Origin: Candidatus Krumholzibacteriia bacterium
GTDB taxonomy: Bacteria; Krumholzibacteriota; Krumholzibacteriia; LZORAL124-64-63
Assembly (NCBI GenBank): GCA_027056825.1
Contig: JALUJS010000701.1
Location: forward strand, 1 to 6,281
Direction of reading: 5' to 3'
DNA length: 6,281 nt
Of this stretch, positions 1-5,960 are shown piece after piece; the stretch's first letter is position 1, and each line of letters opens with the position of its first letter. Below the pieces are notes generated by a model. The model was not told the DNA's origin. It did no database searches and worked only from the letters and a program-made list of their open reading frames with translations. The position numbers were made by a program, and so were the translations under genes.

Positions 1-1391
1 CCGCCTCCCTGACGGTGACCTGGCTCACCAGCGAACCCTGCCGGGGCGAGGTGGTCCTGGACGACGAAACGGGCGGGTTGCTCCGCTTCGCCGATGATGG
101 GGGCGTGAAGAAACACGAGATCCGCGCCAACGGGCTGCGGCCGGACACGGAGTACGCCTACCACGTCGTTTGTGTCACCGCTACGGGAGACACCACCGTT
201 TCCCACCGCTGGACCCTGCGGACGGCGCCGCTCCGGGGGCGGGGCGAGGTCGCCATCGCCTTTGCCGGGGACAGCCGCGAAGGGGTGGGCGGGGGCGAGC
301 GTTCGGCCACGGGCATCAACGCCCGCGTGCTGACCTGGATGGCCCAGGACGCCCACCGGCGGGGAGCGCAGCTTCTGCTCTTCGCCGGCGACCTGGTCAA
401 CGGCTACACCACCGACACCGAGGAATTCGAATTGCAACTTACGGCCTGGAAGCAGGCCGTGTCCGGCTTCTGGCGCACGCATCCGGTCTATCCCGGCATG
501 GGCAACCACGAGGCCCTGCTCAACGATTTCGACGACGGTTCGCGGTTCGGCATCGCCATGGACAAGTGGCCCTACGCCACCGCCAGCACCGAGGCCGTGT
601 TCGCGGACATGTTCTGCAACCCGGAGAACGGCCCCGAGCCCGACGATCCCCGGCGGCCGCCCTACCGGGAGAACGTCTATTCCCTGCAGTACGGACCGGT
701 GTTCATCATCGCCTTCAACAACAACTACTGGTGGACGAGCAACCGGAAGATTCCCGAATACGGCGGGTCGCCGGAGGGCTACATCATGGCGGACCAGTTG
801 GCGTGGATCGAGGCCCAACTCGACCGGGCCCAGGACGACCCCACCGTCCGCTACATCCTGATGTACGCCCAGGAACCCGTGTTTCCCTGCGGCGGCCACG
901 CCAGCGACGCCATGTGGTGGGAGGGCGACAACAACATCCGCGCCCATGTCCGCGACGCCGCGACGGGCCGGGTGAAACCCGACGGTCCGGGCATCATCGA
1001 GGTGCGCAACCGGCTGTGGGAGGCCGTGGCCGGGCACGACAAGGTCGCCGCGGTCATGGCCGCCGACGAGCACGAGTACTACCGTGTGCTCATCGACGAC
1101 CGGACGCCGGTGGGTGTCTTTCCCGCCGATGACGCCGATGGCGACGGCAAGCTGGACTGCTACTCCGCCAACCCCCGTTTCCGGCATCCGACCTGGTTCA
1201 TCACCGCCGGATCGGCGGGCGCCCCCTTCTACAACCGCGAGGAAACGCCTTGGGAGCCGGCCGTGTTCACCTCGCAGAACGGGTACGTCCTGCTGAGGGC
1301 GGGACAGGAGGGCATATCCCTGGAGTTCATCACCGAGACGGGCCAGGTGTTCGACCGTATCGACGATCTGATGGCGATCAAGGGCAAGTAG
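1..1391 (+). CDS. Calcineurin-like metallophosphoesterase with N-terminal FN3-like domain (5' end missing)
   Basis: The reading frame is open to the left edge (first whole codon at 3), and the FN3-like strand pattern (SLTVTWLTSEPCRGEV) is already under way there. The GTG at 15 is therefore internal, not the start. Residues counted from that GTG: an FN3/purple-acid-phosphatase-like N-terminal domain at 1-71 (LRPDTEYAYHV is typical), then the phosphoesterase domain. Metal-site blocks are AGDSR (D86), AGDLVNG (D126), GMGNHEA (N164, H165), a possible fourth block around GGH (H295), and AADEHEYYR (H353) where the family usually has GHxH. The family hydrolyses phosphomonoesters or diesters with a dinuclear metal centre; the substrate here is unknown. 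A DxDxDG calcium-loop-like stretch (D373 to D381) sits late in the domain. An exported location is inferred from the FN3 module, but the signal peptide would lie outside the window. It converges on the cytochrome gene. The superfamily is confident; specificity is not. Confidence 0.9.
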   Translation, partial: ASLTVTWLTSEPCRGEVVLDDETGGLLRFADDGGVKKHEIRANGLRPDTEYAYHVVCVTATGDTTVSHRWTLRTAPLRGRGEVAIAFAGDSREGVGGGERSATGINARVLTWMAQDAHRRGAQLLLFAGDLVNGYTTDTEEFELQLTAWKQAVSGFWRTHPVYPGMGNHEALLNDFDDGSRFGIAMDKWPYATASTEAVFADMFCNPENGPEPDDPRRPPYRENVYSLQYGPVFIIAFNNNYWWTSNRKIPEYGGSPEGYIMADQLAWIEAQLDRAQDDPTVRYILMYAQEPVFPCGGHASDAMWWEGDNNIRAHVRDAATGRVKPDGPGIIEVRNRLWEAVAGHDKVAAVMAADEHEYYRVLIDDRTPVGVFPADDADGDGKLDCYSANPRFRHPTWFITAGSAGAPFYNREETPWEPAVFTSQNGYVLLRAGQEGISLEFITETGQVFDRIDDLMAIKGK

Positions 1392-1412
1392 GGCGCCGCC
1401 GATGCGGCGCCC
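1391..1412. terminator. GC-rich hairpin between convergent genes
   Basis: A perfect 9-bp inverted repeat (GGGCGCCGC, loop CGAT, GCGGCGCCC) begins at the last base of the phosphoesterase stop codon and ends 17 bases before the stop of the opposing cytochrome gene. The position suits a bidirectional transcription barrier. No T-run follows on either strand, so it is not a classical intrinsic terminator. It may protect 3' ends or act with Rho. Confidence 0.5.
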
Positions 1413-1429
1413 CCGTGGGCTCCTGCGTA

Positions 1430-2770
1430 TCAGTTCACCGTAAAGACGGCTTGGGCGGTTCCCATGGGCATGGGCTCCTTCTCCCCCTCCGGCAACCCCA
1501 TGAAGTCGGCCACCGAGGAGACCACCCTGGTCATGTACACGGTGGCGGTAACCTCGACCCTGCCCGGCGCCACCCCGGTCGGGAGCTTCCAGGTGTAACT
1601 CTCGTTGACGCCCTTCAACGGCGGCAGGCGGTAGTCTGGCCCGAAGGAGGCGGTGTTCCACTGGGCGATGGTCATACGACCCTGGGGATCAAGGTACGGC
1701 ATGCGGAAGATCCGGTCCCCGGCGGGGACTGCGCCGTCCCGGGAAAGTCCCTCGAAATCCTGCAAATCCTGGATCTCGGCGATGTCCTGGTAGGCCAGGG
1801 CGCCGGGATCAGCGATGGTCCAGTCCTCACCAGCGAAGCCCTTGCGGTCAACGGCCAGATGCCAGTGGTTACCCGCGCTGTCGATGGCCTCGACATCCAT
1901 CCAGACCACGCGCTCCTCGGCCGATCCGGTGGGGATCATGTGTCCGGCCTTGGTGTTCATCACGGTGGCGTCCAGGACCACCGTCCCGCCGCGGGAGACG
2001 GATTCCTCGCGGGGATACAGCAGGATTTGGACCGCGCCGGTGGTCATCTGGGGGAAGTGGACTCCCGCGAAGGTGTGTTGCCGGGCGCCAGGCACCATGT
2101 CGCCGTCTTCGACCAGGGCGCCGTCGGCCGCGGGCATGTGGCACTGCTGGCAGACGATGCCGGCCTTGCCGTACGGTCCTTCCCGCCACTCCAGGTGGGT
2201 GGCCTTGACCCACATCCCGAAGGGGTCCTGTTCGTTGTGGCAGATGCCGCAGAACTCGGCGCTTTTCAGAAAGTCGTTCACCGCGATCTCATGGTGGTCA
2301 CTTTCCCGGCCGGGGCGTGTTCCCTGCTTCGTCTCCCCGGGCTCCATCACGTAATTGAAGTTGAAGGGAATTTCCCCGTCGAAGCCGGTGATGGAATGGC
2401 AGATGTCGCAGCTGACGCCTTCGTTGGCGCGCGTGCCCGCTTCGGGGTGCTGCGGCGGGATGTCGCCGGCCAGGTAGGCCAGGGGGGCGTGGCAGCCGTT
2501 GCACCCGGCCTTGATCCCCTCTACCTTGGCGAACTTTTCGGCGTGGGGGACGGCCAGTTCGAAGTACTCCTTCTCGTCCCACGCATGGGTGAAGGACTGG
2601 GCCATCAGCGAGTGATTGTACTGGGTACTCAGCAGCGTGTGGCAGTCCGCGCACACCGAAGATTCCTCGAATCTGTCATAGGGAAGAGACCCCTGGGCGG
2701 TGGATTCCCCCGCCTGGGAAACGCCGCACCACAGGAATACGGCTAAAACGGTGATCAATGTCCTCGACAT
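1430..2770 (-). CDS. Exported pentaheme cytochrome c, cytochrome c554-like, with beta-rich C-terminal domain
   Basis: A 446-residue protein beginning MSRTLITVLA. The start at 2770 is chosen over an in-frame ATG 17 codons upstream because AAGGGGG lies 6 bases before it (2777-2783) and because it places a signal peptide at residues 1-20 (hydrophobic core, likely cleavage after VSQA). Five CXXCH haem-binding motifs follow: VCADCH (C40), GCNGCH (C90), SCDICH (C121), FCGICH (C174) and VCQQCH (C207). Several histidines (H53, H76, H108, H159, H160, H192, H232, H238) could be distal ligands. From about residue 245 the protein has no further haem motifs and looks beta-rich, with a GHMIPTG segment (276-282) that I recall from multihaem cytochromes of the c554 type. 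It should act in the periplasm as an electron carrier or haem-containing reductase; partner and substrate cannot be told from sequence. It is a single gene facing away from the phosphatase. It is not a clear NrfA, because no CXXCK is present. Confidence 0.9.
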   Translation of the reverse strand: MSRTLITVLAVFLWCGVSQAGESTAQGSLPYDRFEESSVCADCHTLLSTQYNHSLMAQSFTHAWDEKEYFELAVPHAEKFAKVEGIKAGCNGCHAPLAYLAGDIPPQHPEAGTRANEGVSCDICHSITGFDGEIPFNFNYVMEPGETKQGTRPGRESDHHEIAVNDFLKSAEFCGICHNEQDPFGMWVKATHLEWREGPYGKAGIVCQQCHMPAADGALVEDGDMVPGARQHTFAGVHFPQMTTGAVQILLYPREESVSRGGTVVLDATVMNTKAGHMIPTGSAEERVVWMDVEAIDSAGNHWHLAVDRKGFAGEDWTIADPGALAYQDIAEIQDLQDFEGLSRDGAVPAGDRIFRMPYLDPQGRMTIAQWNTASFGPDYRLPPLKGVNESYTWKLPTGVAPGRVEVTATVYMTRVVSSVADFMGLPEGEKEPMPMGTAQAVFTVN

Positions 2771-2795
2771 TCCGGGCCCCCTTGTTTGGTCAATT

Positions 2796-2812
2796 CCCAC
2801 AATAACAGTGGG
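2796..2812 (-). promoter_or_regulatory. Small hairpin and weak extended -10 upstream of the cytochrome gene
   Basis: CCCAC and GTGGG form a 5-bp stem with a 7-base loop 25 bases upstream of the cytochrome start codon. Read on the minus strand, the loop contains TGTTATTGT (2799-2807), which fits an extended -10 (TGn then TATTGT, 4 of 6 matches). No convincing -35 precedes it. It could be the promoter, an operator or a leader hairpin; the call rests on short matches only. Confidence 0.2.
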
Positions 2813-2892
2813 TTTCAGCATCTTGAGAGGATTTTCCCATATTACCGAGGGATGGGCAAGGGCAGGAGGAGCCGCCGCGGTGGGAACTACGG

Positions 2893-2952
2893 GACCATAA
2901 TCGATAGCAAAAAAAGATAAATTTGATATGATTGACCCATATTATCATCATC
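2893..2952. promoter_or_regulatory. A/T-rich island in the divergent intergenic region, with imperfect inverted repeat
   Basis: In an otherwise GC-rich window this stretch is strongly A/T-rich and includes a run of nine A's broken only by G (from about 2909). It lies between the divergent cytochrome and phosphatase genes, where transcription should start in both directions. Within it, TGATATG (2924-2930) and CATATTATCA (2938-2947) make an imperfect inverted repeat with a 3-base bulge, which could bind a regulator. I recognise no named operator. The rest of 2771-3044 holds no gene that I can support. Confidence 0.4.
2924..2932 (+). promoter_or_regulatory. Extended -10 promoter candidate for the FHA-GAF-PP2C gene
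   Basis: TGATATGAT fits an extended -10 (TGn followed by TATGAT, 5 of 6 matches to TATAAT). It is preceded by an A-rich tract that could act as an UP-like element. Transcription would start near 2939 and leave a leader of about 105 bases before the ATG at 3045. An alternative pairing, TTGATA (2923-2928), 17 bases, then CATCAT (2946-2951), overlaps it. Sigma-factor preferences in this organism are unknown. Confidence 0.35.
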
Positions 2953-3044
2953 CCAGGCGAAAGCGGTTCTTCCCATGAATCGGAAAGTGCATCGGTTCCG
3001 GTCAGGCCACTTTCCTCAACACCTGCAGGAAGGGCGGTGACCGC

Positions 3045-4688
3045 ATGGGCCTGCTGCTGGTAGGAAGAACGGAAGCCGGGGAAATCCGCCGGCCCCTGGC
3101 GGACGGCGCCCTGCTCGTGGGCCGGGCCGAGGAGGCGGATCTGCGGCTGGACAAGCCCCAGGTTTCGCGTCGCCACACCCAGATCACCGTGAACGGGGAT
3201 GTCGTCCAGGTTCGTGACCTGGGCAGCCACAACGGCACGACCGTCAACGGGGTGAAGATCTCCGGCGTGGTCACCCTGGTGCACGGCGACCGCCTGGAGT
3301 TCGCCGACCAGGGCTTCGGTCTTGAGGACGAAGCGGGGGCCGGCTCCGCCAGCCGCCCGGTCACCATGCTGGGCCACCCCCTCAAGCCCAACGCGGAGAT
3401 CAGCTGGGAAGAGGTCAACACGCAGCGGGACCGGGACAAGGATCTGCAGTCCCTGCTGTTCCGGGTCCTGGCCGAGGCCGGCGCCCTGTTGACCGTCCCG
3501 CGCGCCCCCCACGAGATGTACGGGCCCATCCTGGACCTGGTGGAGACCGCCCTGCTGAAACCGGAGCGGATCTTCGTGCTGCTCCTGGAGGAAGGAAGCT
3601 CCGAGCCGGTGGAGGCCGCGTCCCGCGTCATGGGCCACGGTGCGGACGCCCTGGTGCTCAGCAGGACCATGGTCGGCCAGGTGCTGCGGGAAAAGAAGTC
3701 CTTCCTGATGTCCGATCCCCTCGGCCATGCGTGTGCCGGCGGGATGGAGAGCATGGTCAGCCAGGGGATCCGTTCGGCCATCGCCGTGCCCCTGTTCGAC
3801 AACGAGGACGTGATCGGCATCCTGTACGCGGACGACACCCGGCCGAACCGGTTGTTCACCCGGGATCAGCTTTCGGCTTTCACGCTGCTGGCCAACATCA
3901 TCGCGGTGGCCCTGACCCATGCCCGCTACCACGAACTCGAGCGCGACAAGCAACGCCAGGACGCCGAGCTGGCCACGGCAACCGGCATCCTGGATCACAT
4001 GCTGCCGGCGGAGCTGCCTCCCGTGGACGGCTACGAGGCCCTGGCCAGCCTCGAGTCCTGCTACGAGGTGGGAGGCGACCTGTATGACGCCTTGCTCCTG
4101 GATGACGGCCGCTACGCCTTCCTGGTGGGAGACGTGACGGGCAAGGGTGTGGGCGCGGCTCTCCTGGTCAGCCACGTGCTCTCGCTCACCCGGTTCATGC
4201 TGCGCGAGGGCTGGGAGCCGGAACCCCTGGTCACGAGGTTGAACGACGAAATCTACCGTTGCACCGATCACGTGCGCTTCACGACCCTCTTCCTGGGCTA
4301 CCTGACCCCGGCGACGGGCCACGTCACCTATGTCAACGCCGGCCACAACCCTCCCCTTCACATCCGGTCCGACGGCACGACCGCCGAATGCGCGCCGACG
4401 GGCCTGCCGGTGGGCATGCTGGAGGGCATGGCCTACGGCTCGGGGGAGATCACCCTCGAAAACGGGGATATGCTGGCCATGTTCAGCGACGGCATCACCG
4501 AGACCCAGGACGAGGCCGAGGAGGATTTCGGGGAGGATCGGTTGACGCGGTTCCTGGCCCGGGAGCGAGCCGCTGACCTGGTCCGGCTGTTCTCCGCACT
4601 GCAGGAGGAATTGAGGGTCTTCCGCGGCGCCGCGCCCATCGGAGACGACATCACGTTGGTGACGATTCGCCGCCGCCAGGACTCCTGA
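3045..4688 (+). CDS. FHA-GAF-SpoIIE/PP2C-family serine/threonine phosphatase
   Basis: A 547-residue soluble protein with no signal peptide or membrane segment. The ATG is supported by AGGAAGGG at 3027-3034 and by the fold starting at once. Domains in order: FHA (about 1-95), with VGR (25-27), SRRH (41-44), SHNGT (61-65) and VNG, the classic phosphothreonine-binding residues; a linker of about 50 residues; GAF (about 150-292); a charged, probably coiled segment (292-312); and a SpoIIE/RsbU-type PP2C domain (about 325-543). The phosphatase motifs look intact: GGDLYD (D345), GDVTGKG (D363), NAGHNPP (431-437), FSDGITE (D482) and GDDITL (D534, D535), which supply the metal-binding aspartates. The family dephosphorylates serine or threonine, often on anti-anti-sigma proteins in partner-switching pathways. 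Here the GAF domain could sense a ligand and the FHA domain could dock a phosphorylated partner. No kinase, STAS or anti-sigma gene is in the window, so the target is unknown. It is followed at 55 bases by the methyltransferase. Confidence 0.93.
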   Translation: MGLLLVGRTEAGEIRRPLADGALLVGRAEEADLRLDKPQVSRRHTQITVNGDVVQVRDLGSHNGTTVNGVKISGVVTLVHGDRLEFADQGFGLEDEAGAGSASRPVTMLGHPLKPNAEISWEEVNTQRDRDKDLQSLLFRVLAEAGALLTVPRAPHEMYGPILDLVETALLKPERIFVLLLEEGSSEPVEAASRVMGHGADALVLSRTMVGQVLREKKSFLMSDPLGHACAGGMESMVSQGIRSAIAVPLFDNEDVIGILYADDTRPNRLFTRDQLSAFTLLANIIAVALTHARYHELERDKQRQDAELATATGILDHMLPAELPPVDGYEALASLESCYEVGGDLYDALLLDDGRYAFLVGDVTGKGVGAALLVSHVLSLTRFMLREGWEPEPLVTRLNDEIYRCTDHVRFTTLFLGYLTPATGHVTYVNAGHNPPLHIRSDGTTAECAPTGLPVGMLEGMAYGSGEITLENGDMLAMFSDGITETQDEAEEDFGEDRLTRFLARERAADLVRLFSALQEELRVFRGAAPIGDDITLVTIRRRQDS

Positions 4689-4711
4689 CGGAGAGTTCCG
4701 GAAAGAGAAGC

Positions 4712-4747
4712 ATGGCCATGGTCGCAGCCATGAAGGGACCGGCATGA
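4712..4747 (+). other. Possible leader mini-ORF whose stop overlaps the methyltransferase start
   Basis: An 11-codon frame (MAMVAAMKGPA, then TGA) lies in the 55-base gap after the phosphatase gene. Its stop overlaps the next start as ATGA (4744-4747), the usual layout for translational coupling. GAGAAG (4705-4710) is too close to the first ATG but 7 bases from the in-frame ATG at 4718, which would give nine codons. The frame is too short for codon evidence, and chance is a fair explanation. Confidence 0.15.
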
Positions 4748-5415
4748 AGCACGACAAGAAATCCACCATGGATCTGGCCCGCCGTTACGCCGAACAGGGC
4801 GATCCCAACGGGTGGTTCGAGGAGTTCTACGCCCGCGCCGAGGGCAACGTCGAGGATATCTACTGGGCCGACCTGAAGGTCAACCCCCTGCTGGCGGCCT
4901 GGCTGGAGGGCCACCCGCGGCCGGCCGGGGCGGCCGCCGCGGTGATCGGTTGCGGCTTGGGTGACGACGCCGAGGCCCTGGCTTCCCGTGGCTACCGGGT
5001 CACGGCCTTCGACATCTCCGCCTCGGCCATCGCCATGTGCCGGGACCGGTTTCCCGACAGCAGGGTGGACTATCGGGTGGCCGACCTGTTCGCGCTGCCC
5101 GCAGAGTGGCGCCAGGGCTTCGACCTGGTCTACGAGTGCAACACCATCCAGATTCTCCGGGGCGCGGACCGAGGCCGGGCGCTGCACGCCATGGTTGACT
5201 TGGTGGCGCCCGGGGGCCGCATCCTGGTTTCCTGCCGCAGCCGGTACGAGGGGGAGGACCTCGACGCTTTCCCGCTGGCCCTGGACCGGCCGGAGATCGA
5301 CGGCTTCGTGCGCGCGGGGCTGGTCGAGGAATCCTTCCTGGCCTATGACGATGACCAGGAGCCGCCGGTGCCGCACTTCTTCGGGGTCTATCGCCGGCCT
5401 GCGCCGTCGCCCTGA
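4744..5415 (+). CDS. Class I SAM-dependent methyltransferase, small-molecule type
   Basis: A 223-residue cytosolic protein. The ATG is supported by GAAGGGA (4732-4738) 5 bases upstream. The Rossmann-like SAM fold is clear: motif I AVIGCGLGDDAEALA (66-80), the acidic residue ending strand 2 in VTAFDIS (D90), an adenine-contact-type segment RVADLFALP (D114), motif IV FDLVYECNTIQIL (126-138) and the post-motif LVAPGGRILV (153-162). The N-terminal NGWFEEFYARAEG...WADLKVNPLL pattern recurs in a group of unassigned bacterial methyltransferases. These are loosely related to thiopurine methyltransferase/TehB-like enzymes, so a small-molecule substrate is more likely than DNA or RNA; the substrate itself is unknown. 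It lies 55 bases after the phosphatase gene with no terminator seen between them, so cotranscription is likely. Its last 28 bases overlap the end of the opposing thioredoxin-like gene. Confidence 0.88.
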   Translation: MKHDKKSTMDLARRYAEQGDPNGWFEEFYARAEGNVEDIYWADLKVNPLLAAWLEGHPRPAGAAAAVIGCGLGDDAEALASRGYRVTAFDISASAIAMCRDRFPDSRVDYRVADLFALPAEWRQGFDLVYECNTIQILRGADRGRALHAMVDLVAPGGRILVSCRSRYEGEDLDAFPLALDRPEIDGFVRAGLVEESFLAYDDDQEPPVPHFFGVYRRPAPSP

Positions 5416-5960
5416 TTTCCGCTGAACAGGGCCTTGACGCTGCCCCAGGACATCCGCGCGTCCGGCACCTGCCCCCCGGCAAGGACGTTGTCGATGGCCC
5501 CGGTCAACCCCTCCAGGTCGAAGCCGCTGGCGCCGTAGACGATGCGCATGTCGCGGTCGAGGATGGCGCTGTAGGGGATGCCGATGGCGCCGGGAAACTG
5601 CTCGAACAGGGTCCAGTCCGGAGCCATCCAGATGGCGTAGGTCACCCCCTGGGCCGCCGCCCAGCCCTGGACCAGCGGAACGGGTTCCTGGATGTCCAGG
5701 GCGATGACGGTCACGCTGTCTACGGGGGCGTAGGCCAGGTGGATGTCGTTCTCGATCCGCGCCGCCTCCTCGTTGCAGCCGGGGCACCAGGTGGTGAAGA
5801 AGTTCAGCAGGATGACCTCGCCCCGGTGGTCGTACAGGGACGCCTCGCCACCATCCAGGGTGGGCAGGGTGAAGTCCTCCACCACATCGCCCACCTCGTA
5901 GGCGGCCGCGGGCAGGGCCGCGGCCAATGCCAGCATCAGGATCGCGTTGCGCAGGGGCAT
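5388..5960 (-). CDS. Exported TlpA/ResA-like thioredoxin-family protein
   Basis: A 190-residue protein. The ATG at 5960 is supported by GGGAG 7 bases upstream. Residues 1-20 form a signal peptide (MPLRNAILMLALAAALPAAA, cleavage likely before Y21). The mature part opens with the AhpC/TSA-TlpA pattern (VGDVVEDFTLPTLDGGEASL), then strand VILLNFFTTWCPGC with redox cysteines C59 and C62, and GIPYSAIL with the cis-proline P129 beside the active site. The CPGC motif differs from the CPPC/CEPC commonly seen in ResA and TlpA. This family works in the periplasm, reducing disulfides, for example in apocytochrome c before haem attachment. That would suit the multihaem cytochrome encoded nearby, but the link is inferred from proximity only. 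The 11-residue tail (SGNQGDGAGRR) lies in the overlap with the methyltransferase gene and probably does not matter to the fold. On its 5' side a minus-strand frame ends 17 bases upstream. Confidence 0.9.
   Translation of the reverse strand: MPLRNAILMLALAAALPAAAYEVGDVVEDFTLPTLDGGEASLYDHRGEVILLNFFTTWCPGCNEEAARIENDIHLAYAPVDSVTVIALDIQEPVPLVQGWAAAQGVTYAIWMAPDWTLFEQFPGAIGIPYSAILDRDMRIVYGASGFDLEGLTGAIDNVLAGGQVPDARMSWGSVKALFSGNQGDGAGRR

Noticed and set aside
15..17. GTG as start codon of the phosphoesterase
   Set aside because: The frame continues upstream to the window edge with matching FN3-like sequence, and no ribosome binding site can be seen, so the GTG is an internal valine.
1250..2746. A 498-codon plus-strand frame opposite the cytochrome gene
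   Set aside because: The minus strand has five CXXCH motifs, a signal peptide and a ribosome binding site. The plus-strand translation shows no domain and crosses two real genes.
2771..2821. Longer start for the cytochrome (17 extra residues)
   Set aside because: It would bury the signal peptide behind an unrelated N-terminal stretch, and the better-spaced AAGGGGG site belongs to the ATG at 2770.
2909..2917. A-run read as the T-tract of an intrinsic terminator on the minus strand
   Set aside because: Only weak, A/T-rich pairing lies upstream on that strand, and no gene ends there. The region is better explained as promoter sequence.
2923..2937. FNR/CRP-like site (TTGAT, gap, ATTGA)
   Set aside because: The second half is a near-repeat rather than the needed ATCAA inverted half, so the dyad symmetry is missing.
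2790..4769. A 659-codon minus-strand frame opposite the FHA-GAF-PP2C gene
   Set aside because: It mirrors the plus-strand gene. Its translation is low in complexity with no recognisable domain, while the plus strand carries three intact domains.
4651..5787. A 378-codon minus-strand frame across the methyltransferase and thioredoxin-like genes
   Set aside because: It overlaps two well-supported genes. Its translation is arginine- and glycine-rich filler typical of shadow frames in GC-rich DNA.
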